Source of the DNA: Actinomyces minihominis
Lineage (GTDB): Bacteria; Actinomycetota; Actinomycetes; Actinomycetales; Actinomycetaceae
NCBI RefSeq assembly: GCF_900187855.1
Contig: NZ_FYEG01000001.1
Coordinates: 124,001-188,000 of the forward strand
Direction: 5' to 3'
Length of the DNA stretch: 64,000 nt
The notes under the pieces are model-generated. The model did not search any database. It had not been told where the DNA came from and was given only the letters and a program-made list of their open reading frames with translations. Within the stretch, counting starts at the first letter, position 1, and the number at the start of each line of letters is the position of its first letter. Shown piece after piece: positions 40,328 through 52,194 of the stretch. The position numbers and the translations under genes were made by a program.

Positions 40328-41556
40328 TCTTTCCTTCTTTCATCCTGGCGCCCCGGCGCCAGTGGAAGCCAGCGAGAGTCAAGGTTCGGCCTCGCAATAA
40401 CCGTCTGCCCGTCGTCCGTCGCAACCGTGCCCCCCGGCACTCCGGCCCCTCGAACACGTCTGCGGGAACGGCTGGATCCAGGGAACTGGAAGGCGGTGGC
40501 AAGAATGACGAGGACCGCGAGTGGTATCGCCCAGGCCAGAACGATCACAGCCGGCAGGAGTACAAAGGAAACCGCAACCACGCAGGCCCAGGTTGTCCAC
40601 GCGTAGAGGATCAACACAACGCCGCGGTGAGAATGCCCGTGTTGGAGCAGGCGGTCGTGGAGGTGGGTGCGATCGGCTGTCATGGGGCTCTTGCCGTGGA
40701 CCATTCGCAGCAAAGGTGTGATGACAAGGTCGGAAATGGGAATGAGAAGCACCGCGAGCGGCAGAATCACCGGAACCCAGGGGGTGACCACAGACTGCTC
40801 AGCAAGCAGGCCCGGGTTCACCTGGCCGGTGACGATGATGGTCGCCGAACCCAGCATGAGGCCGAGCACCATCGCACCGGAATCCCCCATGAAAATCGAG
40901 GCCGGGTGCCAGTTAAACCAGAGAAAAGCAATACACGCCCCCGCGAGAGCCACTGTGACGACCGCCGCCGCTGTGGCATAGGAGGTCGCCCCCATCAGTC
41001 GAGTCAGGGTGTAGGAGTAGGCAAAGAACGACAGGGAACCGATGGCAATTACCCCGGCGGCCAAGCCGTCGAGTCCGTCGACGAAGTTCACGGCATTGAT
41101 GATGGCCACCAGAATCAGCGTTGAGACAAGAACCGACAGCCACGCCGAACCGACCGTAACCCCGAAGATGGGAATGCTGATCAGCTGCACTCCCCCGATT
41201 GCCATGCCCCCGGCAATGAGGATCTGGCCCGTCAGTTTGGTGAGCCAGTCCAGCTCCCAGATGTCATCCACGGCACCTAGAAGGGCGATTGCTATTGCCC
41301 CCAGGGCAACGGACCAGAGTGTGGGGGAGGAATCATAGATGGGTCGCAGGTAGGGAATGGAGTAGCCGAGGACAAAGGCTGCGAGGATCCCGCCCGTCAT
41401 TGCGAGACCGCCGAGCCTGGGGATGGGGTGCGCGTGAACGTCGCGGGCCCGAAGCGGGGTGAGGATGTTCAGGCTGAGGGCGAGCCTGCGCACCACGGGG
41501 GTGAGGATGAGTGTCACCGCGAGGGCGGTCAGAAGAACCAGCAGGTAAACGCGCAC
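40324..41556 (-). CDS. wecA: Polyprenyl-phosphate GlcNAc-1-phosphate transferase (WecA/TagO family)
   Basis: 410 residues from GTG 41556, which has GGGG upstream and yields the usual first TM helix VYLLVLLTALAVTLIL. Transfers GlcNAc-1-P to a polyprenyl phosphate to start envelope polysaccharide synthesis. About 11 TM helices with the family loops: HPIPRLGGLAM, LLGAVDDIWELD (Asp pair), NFVDGLDGLAAG, GDSGAMVLGL and the terminal HLHDRLLQHGHSHR histidine motif. Position just before the atp genes matches mycobacteria. A 14-codon upstream extension is open. Confidence 0.93.
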   Translation of the reverse strand: MRVYLLVLLTALAVTLILTPVVRRLALSLNILTPLRARDVHAHPIPRLGGLAMTGGILAAFVLGYSIPYLRPIYDSSPTLWSVALGAIAIALLGAVDDIWELDWLTKLTGQILIAGGMAIGGVQLISIPIFGVTVGSAWLSVLVSTLILVAIINAVNFVDGLDGLAAGVIAIGSLSFFAYSYTLTRLMGATSYATAAAVVTVALAGACIAFLWFNWHPASIFMGDSGAMVLGLMLGSATIIVTGQVNPGLLAEQSVVTPWVPVILPLAVLLIPISDLVITPLLRMVHGKSPMTADRTHLHDRLLQHGHSHRGVVLILYAWTTWACVVAVSFVLLPAVIVLAWAIPLAVLVILATAFQFPGSSRSRRRVRGAGVPGGTVATDDGQTVIARPNLDSRWLPLAPGRQDERRKE

Positions 41557-41614
41557 TACCAGACCCCACCCTCTCCACTGATATGGGTACCCGAGCAACC
41601 ACGGTCGCCCGGAC

Positions 41615-42280
41615 TTAGATTGACTTTAACAGCTCTTGTATCTGCTTCAGGGTAATCGCACCCGCGCGAATCAAACGCGGAGTTGCACCGGTGCAGTCAA
41701 CGATGGTGGAAGCCTGCCCCAGCGGAGAGGGTCCCCCATCGACGTAGACGGCAACTTCGCTACCAAAGTACTCGTGGGCCTCCTCAACAGTTTCCGAGGG
41801 TGGGAACCCCGTCCGGTTAGCTGAGGTGACAGCCAGGGGTCCTGTCATCTGGAGGGCGGAGAGCGCAAGCTCTGACTGGGGCATGCGGACGGCGATCGTA
41901 TCCCCCACAGAGCTGCCATCCCAGCCGAACTGAACAGCCGCGGGAGCAATGATGGTTAGGGGCCCGGGCCAGAAGGCATCCGCAAGTGCTGTCACCACAT
42001 CACGCTGCTCGAGCGAGGTGAACTTACAGAGCCCAAGAAGCTCCTCGGTAAAGGCTCCCAAAACCGGGGGCGGCATGCTGTTATCGCGGCCCTTTGCTCC
42101 GAGGAGGCGCATGACGGCAAGGGAGGAGAACGGGTCCGCGCCAATGCCATAGACCGTGTCGGTAGGTAGCACAACTAGCTCTCCACGCCCCACGGCATCG
42201 AGCAGCCGCGAGGCGACCTCTTCCGGAAGGTCGTTTTCACCCCGGTTGAACAGTGGTGCAACGTCCCTGTAAACGGCCAT
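41615..42280 (-). CDS. tsaC: L-threonylcarbamoyladenylate synthase (TsaC/Sua5)
   Basis: 221 residues. Makes the activated intermediate for t6A37 of ANN-decoding tRNAs. YrdC fold: LVVLPTDTVYGIGADPFS, LLGAKGRDNSMPPPVL, FWPGPLTII, MTGPLAVTSANRTGFPPS, STIVDC, IRAGAI. No C-terminal Sua5 domain, so TsaC-length. 11 bp after prmC. Confidence 0.93.
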   Translation of the reverse strand: MAVYRDVAPLFNRGENDLPEEVASRLLDAVGRGELVVLPTDTVYGIGADPFSSLAVMRLLGAKGRDNSMPPPVLGAFTEELLGLCKFTSLEQRDVVTALADAFWPGPLTIIAPAAVQFGWDGSSVGDTIAVRMPQSELALSALQMTGPLAVTSANRTGFPPSETVEEAHEYFGSEVAVYVDGGPSPLGQASTIVDCTGATPRLIRAGAITLKQIQELLKSI

Positions 42281-42291
42281 GTCTCCCCCTT

Positions 42292-43203
42292 CTATGCTTT
42301 GGTCGCCTTGAGGAACCTTGGCTTCCCGGCCAGATCATTAATGGTTATCGAGTCGATGAAACCAACGCTTGAAGCCTGGTCCGTGAGTGCAGGTCCCTGT
42401 CCCTCACCATGTTCCATAAGCAGCGTTCCCCCCTGCTTGAGCAGAGCGAACGCCCTGTTGACAATGCCGCGGGGTGTCACCAGACCATCTTCCCCTCCAC
42501 CATAAAGCGCGATCTCTGGGTCCACCTGGGCTTCAGGCTGTGTTGGGGCATCTGCCACACCCACGTAGGGTGGGTTTGAGGCGATGAGGTCAAACGTGCC
42601 CTCCTCACCAACGAGGGCGCGGGTCGCATCACCAATCTCGACACGGATCGAAGATCCTCTGAGGAGAGTGGCAGTGACACGGACATTTGCGTTCAGGAAC
42701 CTGGCCGCACCGGGATCGAGTTCGACCAGGGTCACATTGGTCTGACTGCGCTCACTGGCTAGAGCCAACCCAATAGCGCCGGAGCCTGAGCAAAGATCCG
42801 CCACGACGCGTTCGCCCTCACCGAGGGCATCCAGGGCAAGGTCAACGATCATCTCCGTCTCAGGACGGACCACAAACACCCCGGGACCAGCCTTCAGGGT
42901 GAGGTAGCGAAAATGCATCTGCCCCGTAATGTGCTGAAACGGAACCCTGGCCCTACGTTGAGCGATGGCGCTGCGGTACTTTTCTGCAGCACGTATCCCC
43001 GCCTCAGGGGGTGCGGTGATCAGCGTGTCAACGCCAAGGGCCCACTCAAGGAGCCAGCGTGCCTCAACCGGAGGCAGCCCCACCCTCGTCAGCTCTTGGC
43101 TCCCCCACTTCATCAGTGTCTCGACCGGAACACTTGCAGTCCCCCGGCCGGCAACTCGACTAACGAAGAATGAGAACTCCGGGTCCCTATCGGCGGGTGT
43201 CAA
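42292..43203 (-). CDS. prmC: Release factor glutamine methyltransferase
   Basis: 303 residues. Methylates the GGQ glutamine of release factors. Helical N-terminal domain, then VPFQHITGQMHFRYLTL, RPETEMIVD, the SAM-binding VADLCSGSGAIGLALA and catalytic NPPYV. The start is probably TTG 43203, 5 nt after the prfA stop; the next ATG lies 30 codons in and would remove part of the N-terminal helices. Pairing with prfA is typical. Confidence 0.9.
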   Translation of the reverse strand: MTPADRDPEFSFFVSRVAGRGTASVPVETLMKWGSQELTRVGLPPVEARWLLEWALGVDTLITAPPEAGIRAAEKYRSAIAQRRARVPFQHITGQMHFRYLTLKAGPGVFVVRPETEMIVDLALDALGEGERVVADLCSGSGAIGLALASERSQTNVTLVELDPGAARFLNANVRVTATLLRGSSIRVEIGDATRALVGEEGTFDLIASNPPYVGVADAPTQPEAQVDPEIALYGGGEDGLVTPRGIVNRAFALLKQGGTLLMEHGEGQGPALTDQASSVGFIDSITINDLAGKPRFLKATKA

Positions 43204-43208
43204 AGATA

Positions 43209-44300
43209 CTACTGACCCGCAGACTCAAGGCGCACGGCCTCATCGGCAGCGATCGCAGAGTCGATAACATCATCCAGGTTCCCCTCGAGAACATGGTCAA
43301 GGTTGTAGGCCTTGAAACCGGTGCGGTGGTCCGCAATGCGGTTCTCAGGGAAGTTGTAGGTACGGATTCTCTCAGATCGGTCCATGCTGCGGACCTGGCT
43401 GAGGCGCTTCTCCGAGGCCTCGGCCTCACGCTGAGCGCGAGCTTCCGCAATCAGTCGTGCCCTAAGGACCCGCAGAGCCGCATCCTTGTTCTGAAGCTGC
43501 GACTTTTCATTCTGCATGGACACCACGATGCCCGTGGGAAGGTGGGTGATACGAACGGCAGAATCGGTGGTGTTCACGGACTGCCCACCGGGGCCGGAGG
43601 AACGATAGACGTCAATGCGCAGATCATTCATATCGATCTCTACGGTGTCATCCTCTTCGACCTCAGGCATAACCATGACGCCGACCGCGGAGGTATGGAT
43701 ACGCCCCTGCGACTCGGTGACAGGAACTCGCTGCACCCGGTGTACTCCACCCTCGTACTTAAGAAAGTTCCACACCCCTTCATCTGGGGTCGGGTTGCCT
43801 TTGGCGCGAATCGCCAGTGTGATTTCCTTGTACCCTCCGAGGCCCGTATGGGTCGTGGACAGCTCGGTTGAAGTCCATCCCTTGTTATCGGCGAAGCGCA
43901 TGTACATGCGTGCGAGGTCGGCGGCGAATAGTGCGGCCTCATCCCCTCCTTCACCGGCCTTGATCTCAATGATGACATCGGAGGCGTCGTCGGGGTCCCT
44001 GGGAGCCAGAACGGCCACCAGGTCCTTCAGCGCTGCTTCACGCTGCTCAGAGAGTGCCGTCACCTCTTCGGCAAAGTCGGGATCCTCCTCTGCCAGGTCC
44101 TGAGCAGTTTCGAGATCTTCATCAAGGGCGGCAAGCGCGTTAGCAAGTTTGACGATGCGTCCCAGCTCTGCGTAGCGGCGTCCCACTTGACGAGCACGGG
44201 CCTGGTTCGAATGCAGGGCCGGATCTGACAGTTGCTTCTCGAGGTCGTGGTACTCCTCAATAAGGGGGGCAACTGCCTCTAGGCTCGGGTGTGTTGACAC
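43209..44300 (-). CDS. prfA: Peptide chain release factor 1
   Basis: 363 residues. Recognises UAA/UAG stop codons. GGQ loop seen as [18 protein letters not shown], with the following [17 protein letters not shown]. Start GTG 44300 with GGAG 5 nt upstream. Part of the conserved order rho, rpmE, prfA, prmC, tsaC. Confidence 0.95.
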   Translation of the reverse strand: MSTHPSLEAVAPLIEEYHDLEKQLSDPALHSNQARARQVGRRYAELGRIVKLANALAALDEDLETAQDLAEEDPDFAEEVTALSEQREAALKDLVAVLAPRDPDDASDVIIEIKAGEGGDEAALFAADLARMYMRFADNKGWTSTELSTTHTGLGGYKEITLAIRAKGNPTPDEGVWNFLKYEGGVHRVQRVPVTESQGRIHTSAVGVMVMPEVEEDDTVEIDMNDLRIDVYRSSGPGGQSVNTTDSAVRITHLPTGIVVSMQNEKSQLQNKDAALRVLRARLIAEARAQREAEASEKRLSQVRSMDRSERIRTYNFPENRIADHRTGFKAYNLDHVLEGNLDDVIDSAIAADEAVRLESAGQ

Positions 44301-44377
44301 GGGGTTCTCCGTTGTTAGAAGTGAAGTGAGTATGAGTGAGCGCCGACGAACCAGTTCGCCGGCGCTCTACACATCCG

Positions 44378-44596
44378 CTACTTCTTGTCGGCCTTCTTGC
44401 CGTAACGTGCTTCGAAGCGGGCAACGCGCCCACCGGAGTCCAGAATCTTCTGCTTACCCGTGTAGAACGGGTGGCACTCTGAACACACATCGACACGCAT
44501 GGTGCCGTCGGCCACCGTGGAGCGAGTCGTGAACTCATTGCCACAGGTGCAGGTCACCGTGGTCTCCACGTATTCGGGGTGAATACCCTGCTTCAT
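44378..44596 (-). CDS. rpmE: 50S ribosomal protein L31, zinc-binding form
   Basis: 72 residues. Four cysteines (16, 18, 38, 41; CTCGNEF and VCSECHPF) make the zinc ribbon, followed by YTGKQK. The paralogous Cys-less form is not present here. Between rho and prfA. Confidence 0.96.
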   Translation of the reverse strand: MKQGIHPEYVETTVTCTCGNEFTTRSTVADGTMRVDVCSECHPFYTGKQKILDSGGRVARFEARYGKKADKK

Positions 44597-44756
44597 GATG
44601 TCTCCTCAAGTTTTCCGCCCCGGGTCCACGACATTCCCTTGCGAATATCACGGTGAACCGGAACCAGTAGGTAAGTCTGTCACCTTAATCCCTCCGTGGT
44701 CTACCCCGCAGCCCCTGTTGGGGCCGTGAGATCACGCACGCAGGGACGCAGGGTAG

Positions 44757-46559
<1,803 letters not shown>

Positions 46560-46769
46560 GTGGAAGAAGATTCCTAACTGTGGGTACCGGCGCTTCACAC
46601 ACGTACTGAAGTGGTGAGTTTTGCGGTGGCAATGCGCGAAAGCAGTAGTTACAAAAGTCTGCGGTCTTCGAAGAAAACCCGCATGGCACGCTTGCAGCTC
46701 CATACTACTCACATAGTTGGGACCTTTGGGTCTTTTCTGCGAGTAGTTTAACCATTTCTACGGCACAGA

Positions 46770-47777
46770 TCACACGTCGAGGACGAGACCCTCTGAACTA
46801 ACTCCCAGACCTAACACGGTCCAGCCAGACTGCTCCACGGCCTCCCTAACCTCCTTGCTTAGGGGCCAGAGACAGATAACAGCGGGTCCGGCACCGGAGA
46901 GAAAAGTAGCGTAGCCACGACTGCGTAGCCAGTGGATCAACGCGACCGAAGCCGGAGAAAAAGACTCGCGGTGGTCTTCGAGCACCTCGTCTGTTGTGAC
47001 CCTCACCATCATCGATTGCCAAGTGGTGCTCGCCTCGTCCTCAGACGGGTACTCCCCACCCGCCTCGGGAGCGCCGTGCCCCCCTATCCCACTGTCTGTC
47101 AGCAGGGGGATGATCGCGCTGGCTCGGGCGGCATTGGCCATTGAGCGGCGGAACGATGTTCCGCGAGGAAGAAGCTCTGGACTGTGGGTTTCGCTGGCCG
47201 TAAAACCGGGGACGAGGGCGACCGGGTCAACCCTGGGCCCAACTGCAAAGGTCAGGTAGCTCTCCGGGTAGTCCGGATCTGCGACGCCCGGTGTGGTGGG
47301 TAGTTTGAGGACGAGCTGGGCCTCGAGAGCTGCCAGGAGACGCGCCTCATCTCCCCCTCTCTTCACCGCAAGCGCGACTAGGGCTGCCTCTGTCAAGCGC
47401 TGCGGTTTACCGAGGATCGTCCAAGCGCCGTAGATGCCCGCAAGAGTTTGCGCCTCGAGATCACCCAGTCCAACCCCGACAGGAATCTTCTGTCTATAGG
47501 TGAGGTGGATGCCGATCTGTGGCGCCCCCACGGCATCAAGTACAGCGCGAATCGCCGCGATCGTCGGGTGGGCCTCCACCTCGTGGTCGGCGAGCCAGTA
47601 CTCAGGGGTATCGGTCGGAGTCTGATCGATGATACGGACCCGACTGGTACCGGCAACCGCTCGGATTGTCACGACGTCCGCGGTACCAAGCGCCATCGCG
47701 AGTGCGCCGTGGGTCGGCCCGAAGTCCACGGTTGTGGCTGGAACCATTACCTTGACACGGTCAGCACGAATCCTCAT
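46770..47777 (-). CDS. Homoserine kinase-like GHMP protein with degenerate motifs
   Basis: 335 residues. Overall fold, length and its place upstream of rho match ThrB, and the ends agree: VKVMVPATTVDFGP (family VPATSANLGP) and GYATFLSGAGPAV (family GAFLSGSGPT). The ATP loop is not intact: where ThrB has RGLGSSAA this has VGVGLGDLEAQ, losing both serines, and the downstream GHPDN region reads GGDEARLLAAL. The start is coupled to the MFS stop (TAATG). hom and thrC, the usual upstream partners, are missing. It may be inactive, or have another substrate. Homoserine kinase is the closest family only. Confidence 0.7.
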   Translation of the reverse strand: MRIRADRVKVMVPATTVDFGPTHGALAMALGTADVVTIRAVAGTSRVRIIDQTPTDTPEYWLADHEVEAHPTIAAIRAVLDAVGAPQIGIHLTYRQKIPVGVGLGDLEAQTLAGIYGAWTILGKPQRLTEAALVALAVKRGGDEARLLAALEAQLVLKLPTTPGVADPDYPESYLTFAVGPRVDPVALVPGFTASETHSPELLPRGTSFRRSMANAARASAIIPLLTDSGIGGHGAPEAGGEYPSEDEASTTWQSMMVRVTTDEVLEDHRESFSPASVALIHWLRSRGYATFLSGAGPAVICLWPLSKEVREAVEQSGWTVLGLGVSSEGLVLDV

Positions 47778-49252
47778 TACCCCTCCCGGTCTCTACTTCC
47801 CCTATGGGCACCGCGCCCACGCCTTAGTTTGTCAGCAAGGGAAGACAGGAAGGAGAGGAACACGATTGCTGCTGTCACGATTGACGCAGCGGCCATTGCT
47901 TTTCCAGACTGGTCAGGGGACTCAACGGTGTTGAGGGTGCGGAAGTAGATGCTGGAAACGACGGCAAGTCCAACTGCGGCACCGAGCCTCTGGAAGGTCT
48001 GTAGCAGTGCCGCGGCAATACCGGCAACCTCGCCGGGCACATCCTCGAGGGTGAGGGTCTGGTTCGGTGATATCAGAAGACCGGAACCACATCCGGCCAC
48101 AGACATGAAGAGAATGACTGCAAATGGCTGAACCGGGAGCGGAACCCACTGGGCACTGGCCGCCAGCAAAGCAATGGAGATGGAGACAATCAGTGCTCCG
48201 GCGATGGGAATGTTTCGGCCGTGAACCGTGACCAGACGCCCGGAGAGCCCCGACGCAAATCCTGAGATGATCGCGAACGGCATGGCAGCCAGGCCCGCGT
48301 ACCAGGGTGACCAACCCATTCCCTGCTGCAGGTACATGGTGCTGGTAAGGAATATTGACGAGAACCCTGCGAAGTAGAAGGAGGAGGTGAGGACTCCGAG
48401 GACGAAGGAGGGGTTGTGGGCCAGACGGGGGTCGAGCAGCACGGTTCCCCCACGGCTGTAGGACCATCTCTCCCAGAGGTAGGTGGCGAGGGCGGCTAGC
48501 GCTGCCACGCCCAGCAGCCAGTACCGGCTAGCACCACTCGCAGAATCTCCACTTCCCTCGGAGTCGAGGAAGGTCACCATGACCGCTAGCACTGTCACGG
48601 AAACAAGCAGGATACCAATGGGATCAAGCATTCGGAACAGTGACCGTCCCTCTCCCTTATGGCCGGGAAGGTTTGGAAGGTACTTGGCTGCGAGCGGTAG
48701 AACGACGAGACCGATCGGGAGGTTGATCAGGAAAACCAGACGCCAACCGATGTCAACAGGGGCCAGAGACACCAGCGCACCACCCAGCACCGGGCCGATG
48801 GCGGTGGAGACACCGACGATGACACCGAACGCACCGAAAGCTTTGGCTCGAGCTGCCCCGCGGAACATGTCCTGCATCATCCCTAGGACCTGCGGGTTGA
48901 GGATGCCTGCAAAGACACCCTGAACAAGTCGCATGACGGCAAGCATGGTGTCGTCGGTAGCGAAACCAGCCCCTGCTGAAGCTGCGATGAATCCCGCCAG
49001 ACCAATCATGAAGAGGTTGCGGCGCCCAAAAATATCTCCGGCACGACCGGCGGCAACCAGGGTGAGGCCGAAGGTCAGGGTGTAGCCCGCAACGATCCAC
49101 TGGATCTCCTGGGATCCCGCGTTCAGGCTGGATTCAATGGAGGGAAGTGCAACGTTCACGATCGAGACATCAAGCAGGGTCATAAAGCCAACGGCAAGAA
49201 TGATGCTGAATGGAACCCACTGACCCCGTAGTTCCGAACTTCCCCTAGCCAC
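47777..49252 (-). CDS. MFS drug:H+ antiporter-type exporter (DHA2 family, 14 TM)
   Basis: 491 residues. GTG 49252 has GGAAGG upstream; a 16-codon extension is open but overlaps the divergent gene. Motif C-like and family D1 pieces: LLDVSIVNVALPSIE in TM1, GRAGDIFGRRNLFMIGL (motif A), VGVSTAIGPVLGGAL (motif C). About 14 helices by count. Substrate unknown. The DHA2 class includes drug and amino-acid exporters. Ends one base into the ThrB-like start, so the two form an operon in the place where hom-thrC usually stand. Confidence 0.88.
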   Translation of the reverse strand: MARGSSELRGQWVPFSIILAVGFMTLLDVSIVNVALPSIESSLNAGSQEIQWIVAGYTLTFGLTLVAAGRAGDIFGRRNLFMIGLAGFIAASAGAGFATDDTMLAVMRLVQGVFAGILNPQVLGMMQDMFRGAARAKAFGAFGVIVGVSTAIGPVLGGALVSLAPVDIGWRLVFLINLPIGLVVLPLAAKYLPNLPGHKGEGRSLFRMLDPIGILLVSVTVLAVMVTFLDSEGSGDSASGASRYWLLGVAALAALATYLWERWSYSRGGTVLLDPRLAHNPSFVLGVLTSSFYFAGFSSIFLTSTMYLQQGMGWSPWYAGLAAMPFAIISGFASGLSGRLVTVHGRNIPIAGALIVSISIALLAASAQWVPLPVQPFAVILFMSVAGCGSGLLISPNQTLTLEDVPGEVAGIAAALLQTFQRLGAAVGLAVVSSIYFRTLNTVESPDQSGKAMAAASIVTAAIVFLSFLSSLADKLRRGRGAHRGSRDREG

Positions 49253-49298
49253 ACTAAATCCTTCCGTTGCCACCTGCGGCAAAACACCACATCGCACC

Positions 49299-49949
49299 AT
49301 GGACTACGGTGATGATATGCACACCGGTGATACGGATTTCGAGTACGAGCGCCGTTTTATCGCGCTCTCTTTACCCACTGAACTACTTGTTGATAATAGG
49401 CCAGACGTGATCGTCCAAACTTACTTCCTTGCATCAGAGGGGTATGGACTGCGAGTTCGTCTCCAAGCAACACAGCCCGAAGAGATTCTGCCCATGGATC
49501 TCGAAGGCAAGGAAGCAGTTGCGCTGTTTGCGGACCGATTTGACCTCTGCATGCTCACCGTCAAGGGCCCCTACATCGGAGGAACCCGCTACGAGGCAGA
49601 ACGTCCCATTGATGTTGGCGTCGGCGTGCAGATGAGCCTCCTGGGGGGCCTCACTCTCGCAAAAAGACGCTTCGGAGTTTGGCTCGGCCAGGACGGTTGG
49701 GTTATCGACGAGTTCACGGGTGAGAATCGACCGTTGATCGTCGCCGAATGCGAACGAACCTCCCCTGTGATTAACCTCGAAATCCCCTCGTTTGTCACAG
49801 CCGAGATCACCGGAGACTCCCGGTTCTCCAATGATGAGCTTGTCAACAACCCCTACGAGAACTGGAAAAGCACCTACCTCGAAGAACTTGCCTCCCTCAC
49901 CTCCCGCTTTGAGAGCGGGTTCGGTGAGAACAGGCATTTTTCAGCCTAG
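49299..49949 (+). CDS. CYTH/triphosphate-tunnel-like domain protein
   Basis: 216 residues (or 210 from ATG 49317, which has GGTG 5 nt upstream). The pattern EYERRFIA at the N-terminus, then GLRVRLQ, GTRYEAERPI, AKRRFGVW, WVIDEFTG, LIVAECE and SRFSNDELVNNPYENWK follows the alternating charged strands of the triphosphate tunnel fold, but the usual ExExK start is EYERR and the basic residues are altered. Activity (inorganic triphosphatase or adenylate cyclase) cannot be claimed. Divergent from the MFS gene, convergent with argS (8 bp). Confidence 0.65.
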   Translation: MDYGDDMHTGDTDFEYERRFIALSLPTELLVDNRPDVIVQTYFLASEGYGLRVRLQATQPEEILPMDLEGKEAVALFADRFDLCMLTVKGPYIGGTRYEAERPIDVGVGVQMSLLGGLTLAKRRFGVWLGQDGWVIDEFTGENRPLIVAECERTSPVINLEIPSFVTAEITGDSRFSNDELVNNPYENWKSTYLEELASLTSRFESGFGENRHFSA

Positions 49950-49957
49950 GAGCTCCG

Positions 49958-51637
49958 TTACATCCGGTCGGGCGCGGTGACCCCCAGCAGTCCGAGGCCG
50001 TTGGTGAGCACCTGGGAAACCGCATCGTTGAGCCAGAGACGTGCAACATGGGCATCGGTGACTTCCTCCCCCGCCCGCGGTGTCACGCGGCACTGTGAGT
50101 ACCAACCGTGGTACGTCGATGCCAAAGATTCGAGGTAGCGCGCCACTCGATGTGCCTCTCGAAGAGAGGCCGCCTGTGCCACCAGGGCCGGGAACTGGGC
50201 CAGCGCCCCGAGCAGTTCCTTATCAGCGGGGTGATCCAGCAATTCCGGGTGGAACCCGGCCTCCTTTGATACACCGTGCTCGGCAGCATTTCGCGCCACC
50301 GAGCAGGTGCGCGCGTGGGCGTACTGCACGTAGTAGACAGGGTTGTCGTTGGTGTTTTGGGTCAGAATATCGAGGTCGATAATCAACTTGGTATCAGCCG
50401 AAACACGAACCATCGCATAGCGTGCAGCATCGACGCCAACCGCGTCGACCAGGTCCTCCTGGGTCACTACGTTGCCGGCACGCTTCGACATACGAACCGC
50501 GACGCCATCTTTCACCAGGTCGACCAGCTGACCGATGATGATCTGCATGTTGACTCCGGGGGTGTCCCCGAGCGCCGCACAGACTGCCATCATGCGCCCC
50601 ACGTAACCGTGGTGATCGGCCCCGAGAAGGTAAATGGCGGTGTCTGCTCCGCGTTCACGCTTATCCAGGTAGTAGGCAACATCTCCCGAAAGGTAGGCGG
50701 GCTCCCCATCAGACTTGATGAGGACACGGTCCTTATCGTCCCCAAAATCGGTTGAACGCAGCCACAGTGCCCCGTCGTTCTCAAAGATGACACCCCGATC
50801 ACGAAGCGCGTCGATAGCGCGATTAACCGCACCCGACTCATGAAGGGAGTCCTCATGGAAGTAGACATCGAATGCGACGCGGAAGTCGGCGAGGCGAGCT
50901 TTGATCTCTTCGAACATGATCGCCACACCCTCGCGGCGGTACACCTCAAGGGCTTCCGCATCATCAAGGGTGGCGGGATCCGGCCGACCCGCAGCTGCCT
51001 CTACTGCACGAACACTGTCGGCAATCTCAGTAATGTAGAGGCCGCCGTAACCATCCTCGGGTGGCTGCTGGCCGCGGGAGCGCGCCAGGAGGGAGGCAGA
51101 AAAGCGATCGATCTGCGCCCCGTGATCGTTGAAGTAGTACTCGCGGGTGACATCAGCGCCCGAAGCCTCGAGGAGGCGCGCCAAGGCATCACCCACGGCG
51201 GCCCAACGAGCCCCACCCAGATGCACCGGGCCCGTGGGGTTGGCCGAGACAAACTCAAGGTTGATCTTCTGACCGGCCAGGGCGTCATTCGAGCCGTAGG
51301 TCGTACCGGCTTCAAGAATTGTTCGAGCCAGTTCCCCAGCTGAGGCGGCATCAAGGCGGAAATTCAGGAAGCCTGGGCCTGCGACCTCAGCGGCTGCGAT
51401 CCCGTCCTCTTCACGAATACGGGCAGCAAGAAGCTCTGCTAGTTCACGGGGGTTCATGCCCGCTTTCTTCCCCAGGCGCATCGCAACGTTGGTTGACCAG
51501 TCCCCGTGCTCGCGAACACGAGGACGCTCAACCACGATCTCTACTGGGACATCTTCTTCACTGATGGCAATGTCTCCTTCGGTGGAAGCCGAAAGGAGAG
51601 TCTGGCGGATTAGCCTACCGAGTTCTTCTGGGGTCAT
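49958..51637 (-). CDS. argS: Arginyl-tRNA synthetase
   Basis: 559 residues. Charges tRNA-Arg. N-terminal additional domain (1-110), [20 protein letters not shown] with the HIGH-type HLGG, the catalytic core with [12 protein letters not shown] in the KMSKS position, and the anticodon-binding helical domain ending [10 protein letters not shown]. Cytosolic, essential. Confidence 0.95.
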   Translation of the reverse strand: MTPEELGRLIRQTLLSASTEGDIAISEEDVPVEIVVERPRVREHGDWSTNVAMRLGKKAGMNPRELAELLAARIREEDGIAAAEVAGPGFLNFRLDAASAGELARTILEAGTTYGSNDALAGQKINLEFVSANPTGPVHLGGARWAAVGDALARLLEASGADVTREYYFNDHGAQIDRFSASLLARSRGQQPPEDGYGGLYITEIADSVRAVEAAAGRPDPATLDDAEALEVYRREGVAIMFEEIKARLADFRVAFDVYFHEDSLHESGAVNRAIDALRDRGVIFENDGALWLRSTDFGDDKDRVLIKSDGEPAYLSGDVAYYLDKRERGADTAIYLLGADHHGYVGRMMAVCAALGDTPGVNMQIIIGQLVDLVKDGVAVRMSKRAGNVVTQEDLVDAVGVDAARYAMVRVSADTKLIIDLDILTQNTNDNPVYYVQYAHARTCSVARNAAEHGVSKEAGFHPELLDHPADKELLGALAQFPALVAQAASLREAHRVARYLESLASTYHGWYSQCRVTPRAGEEVTDAHVARLWLNDAVSQVLTNGLGLLGVTAPDRM

Positions 51638-51818
51638 GTAGCCAGATTAGTCGGTTTGAGGCAGGACTCGACACTACGGGGATGCCTCTGGGACACGTTG
51701 ACTGATAGTTCTCACACTTCGCGGTTCTCCACAGGCTCCATCACCCACCGTGGCGATGCAAACCGTAAATCGGCATTCTTGGTCGCACCGACCACTCTTC
51801 GGACCTAAGGAGATGCAG

Positions 51819-52166
51819 ATGCCACCTGATGACTGCCCATCATGGTGTAGCCGAGAGCACGAGGACTTCTCCTCGGGTGAACTAGAGCCGGCCTTTGGCG
51901 ATGACTTCAGTGACTACATCCATTCAACTAGGCAGGCTCCCGTTCCTGCCGTCACCTTGCGCAAGTGGGGGGTCGGCGCAGCCACGGTTGAAAACGAGGT
52001 GCTCGAAGTCGTCCTCTTCCAGTATCAGTTTCACCAGGGATCCCCGGGCCCGGATATCGCCCAGGAAGAGTGGGTTTTCATCGGCGGTGATGAGAACGCC
52101 TTCACCTTGACTCGCGAGAGCGCCAAACGGCTTTACCGCCAGTTGGGCACTGTGCTGGCCTACTAG
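51819..52166 (+). CDS. Small protein with CPSWC...H motif (DUF6907-like)
   Basis: 115 residues. ATG 51819 chosen: AAGGAG lies 6 nt upstream. The start PPDDCPSWCSREHEDF resembles the Cys-x-x-Cys-x3-His element of actinobacterial DUF6907 proteins, followed by beta-rich sequence (VLEVVLFQYQF, WVFIGGDENAFTLT). Function unknown. Confidence 0.7.
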   Translation: MPPDDCPSWCSREHEDFSSGELEPAFGDDFSDYIHSTRQAPVPAVTLRKWGVGAATVENEVLEVVLFQYQFHQGSPGPDIAQEEWVFIGGDENAFTLTRESAKRLYRQLGTVLAY

Positions 52167-52194
52167 GGGTGAACCTGCCCCCGTGCCCAGCGCC

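Noticed and set aside
44706-44726. Small GCCCC/GGGGC hairpin downstream of rho
   Set aside because: Only five base pairs and no U-run; too weak to call a terminator.
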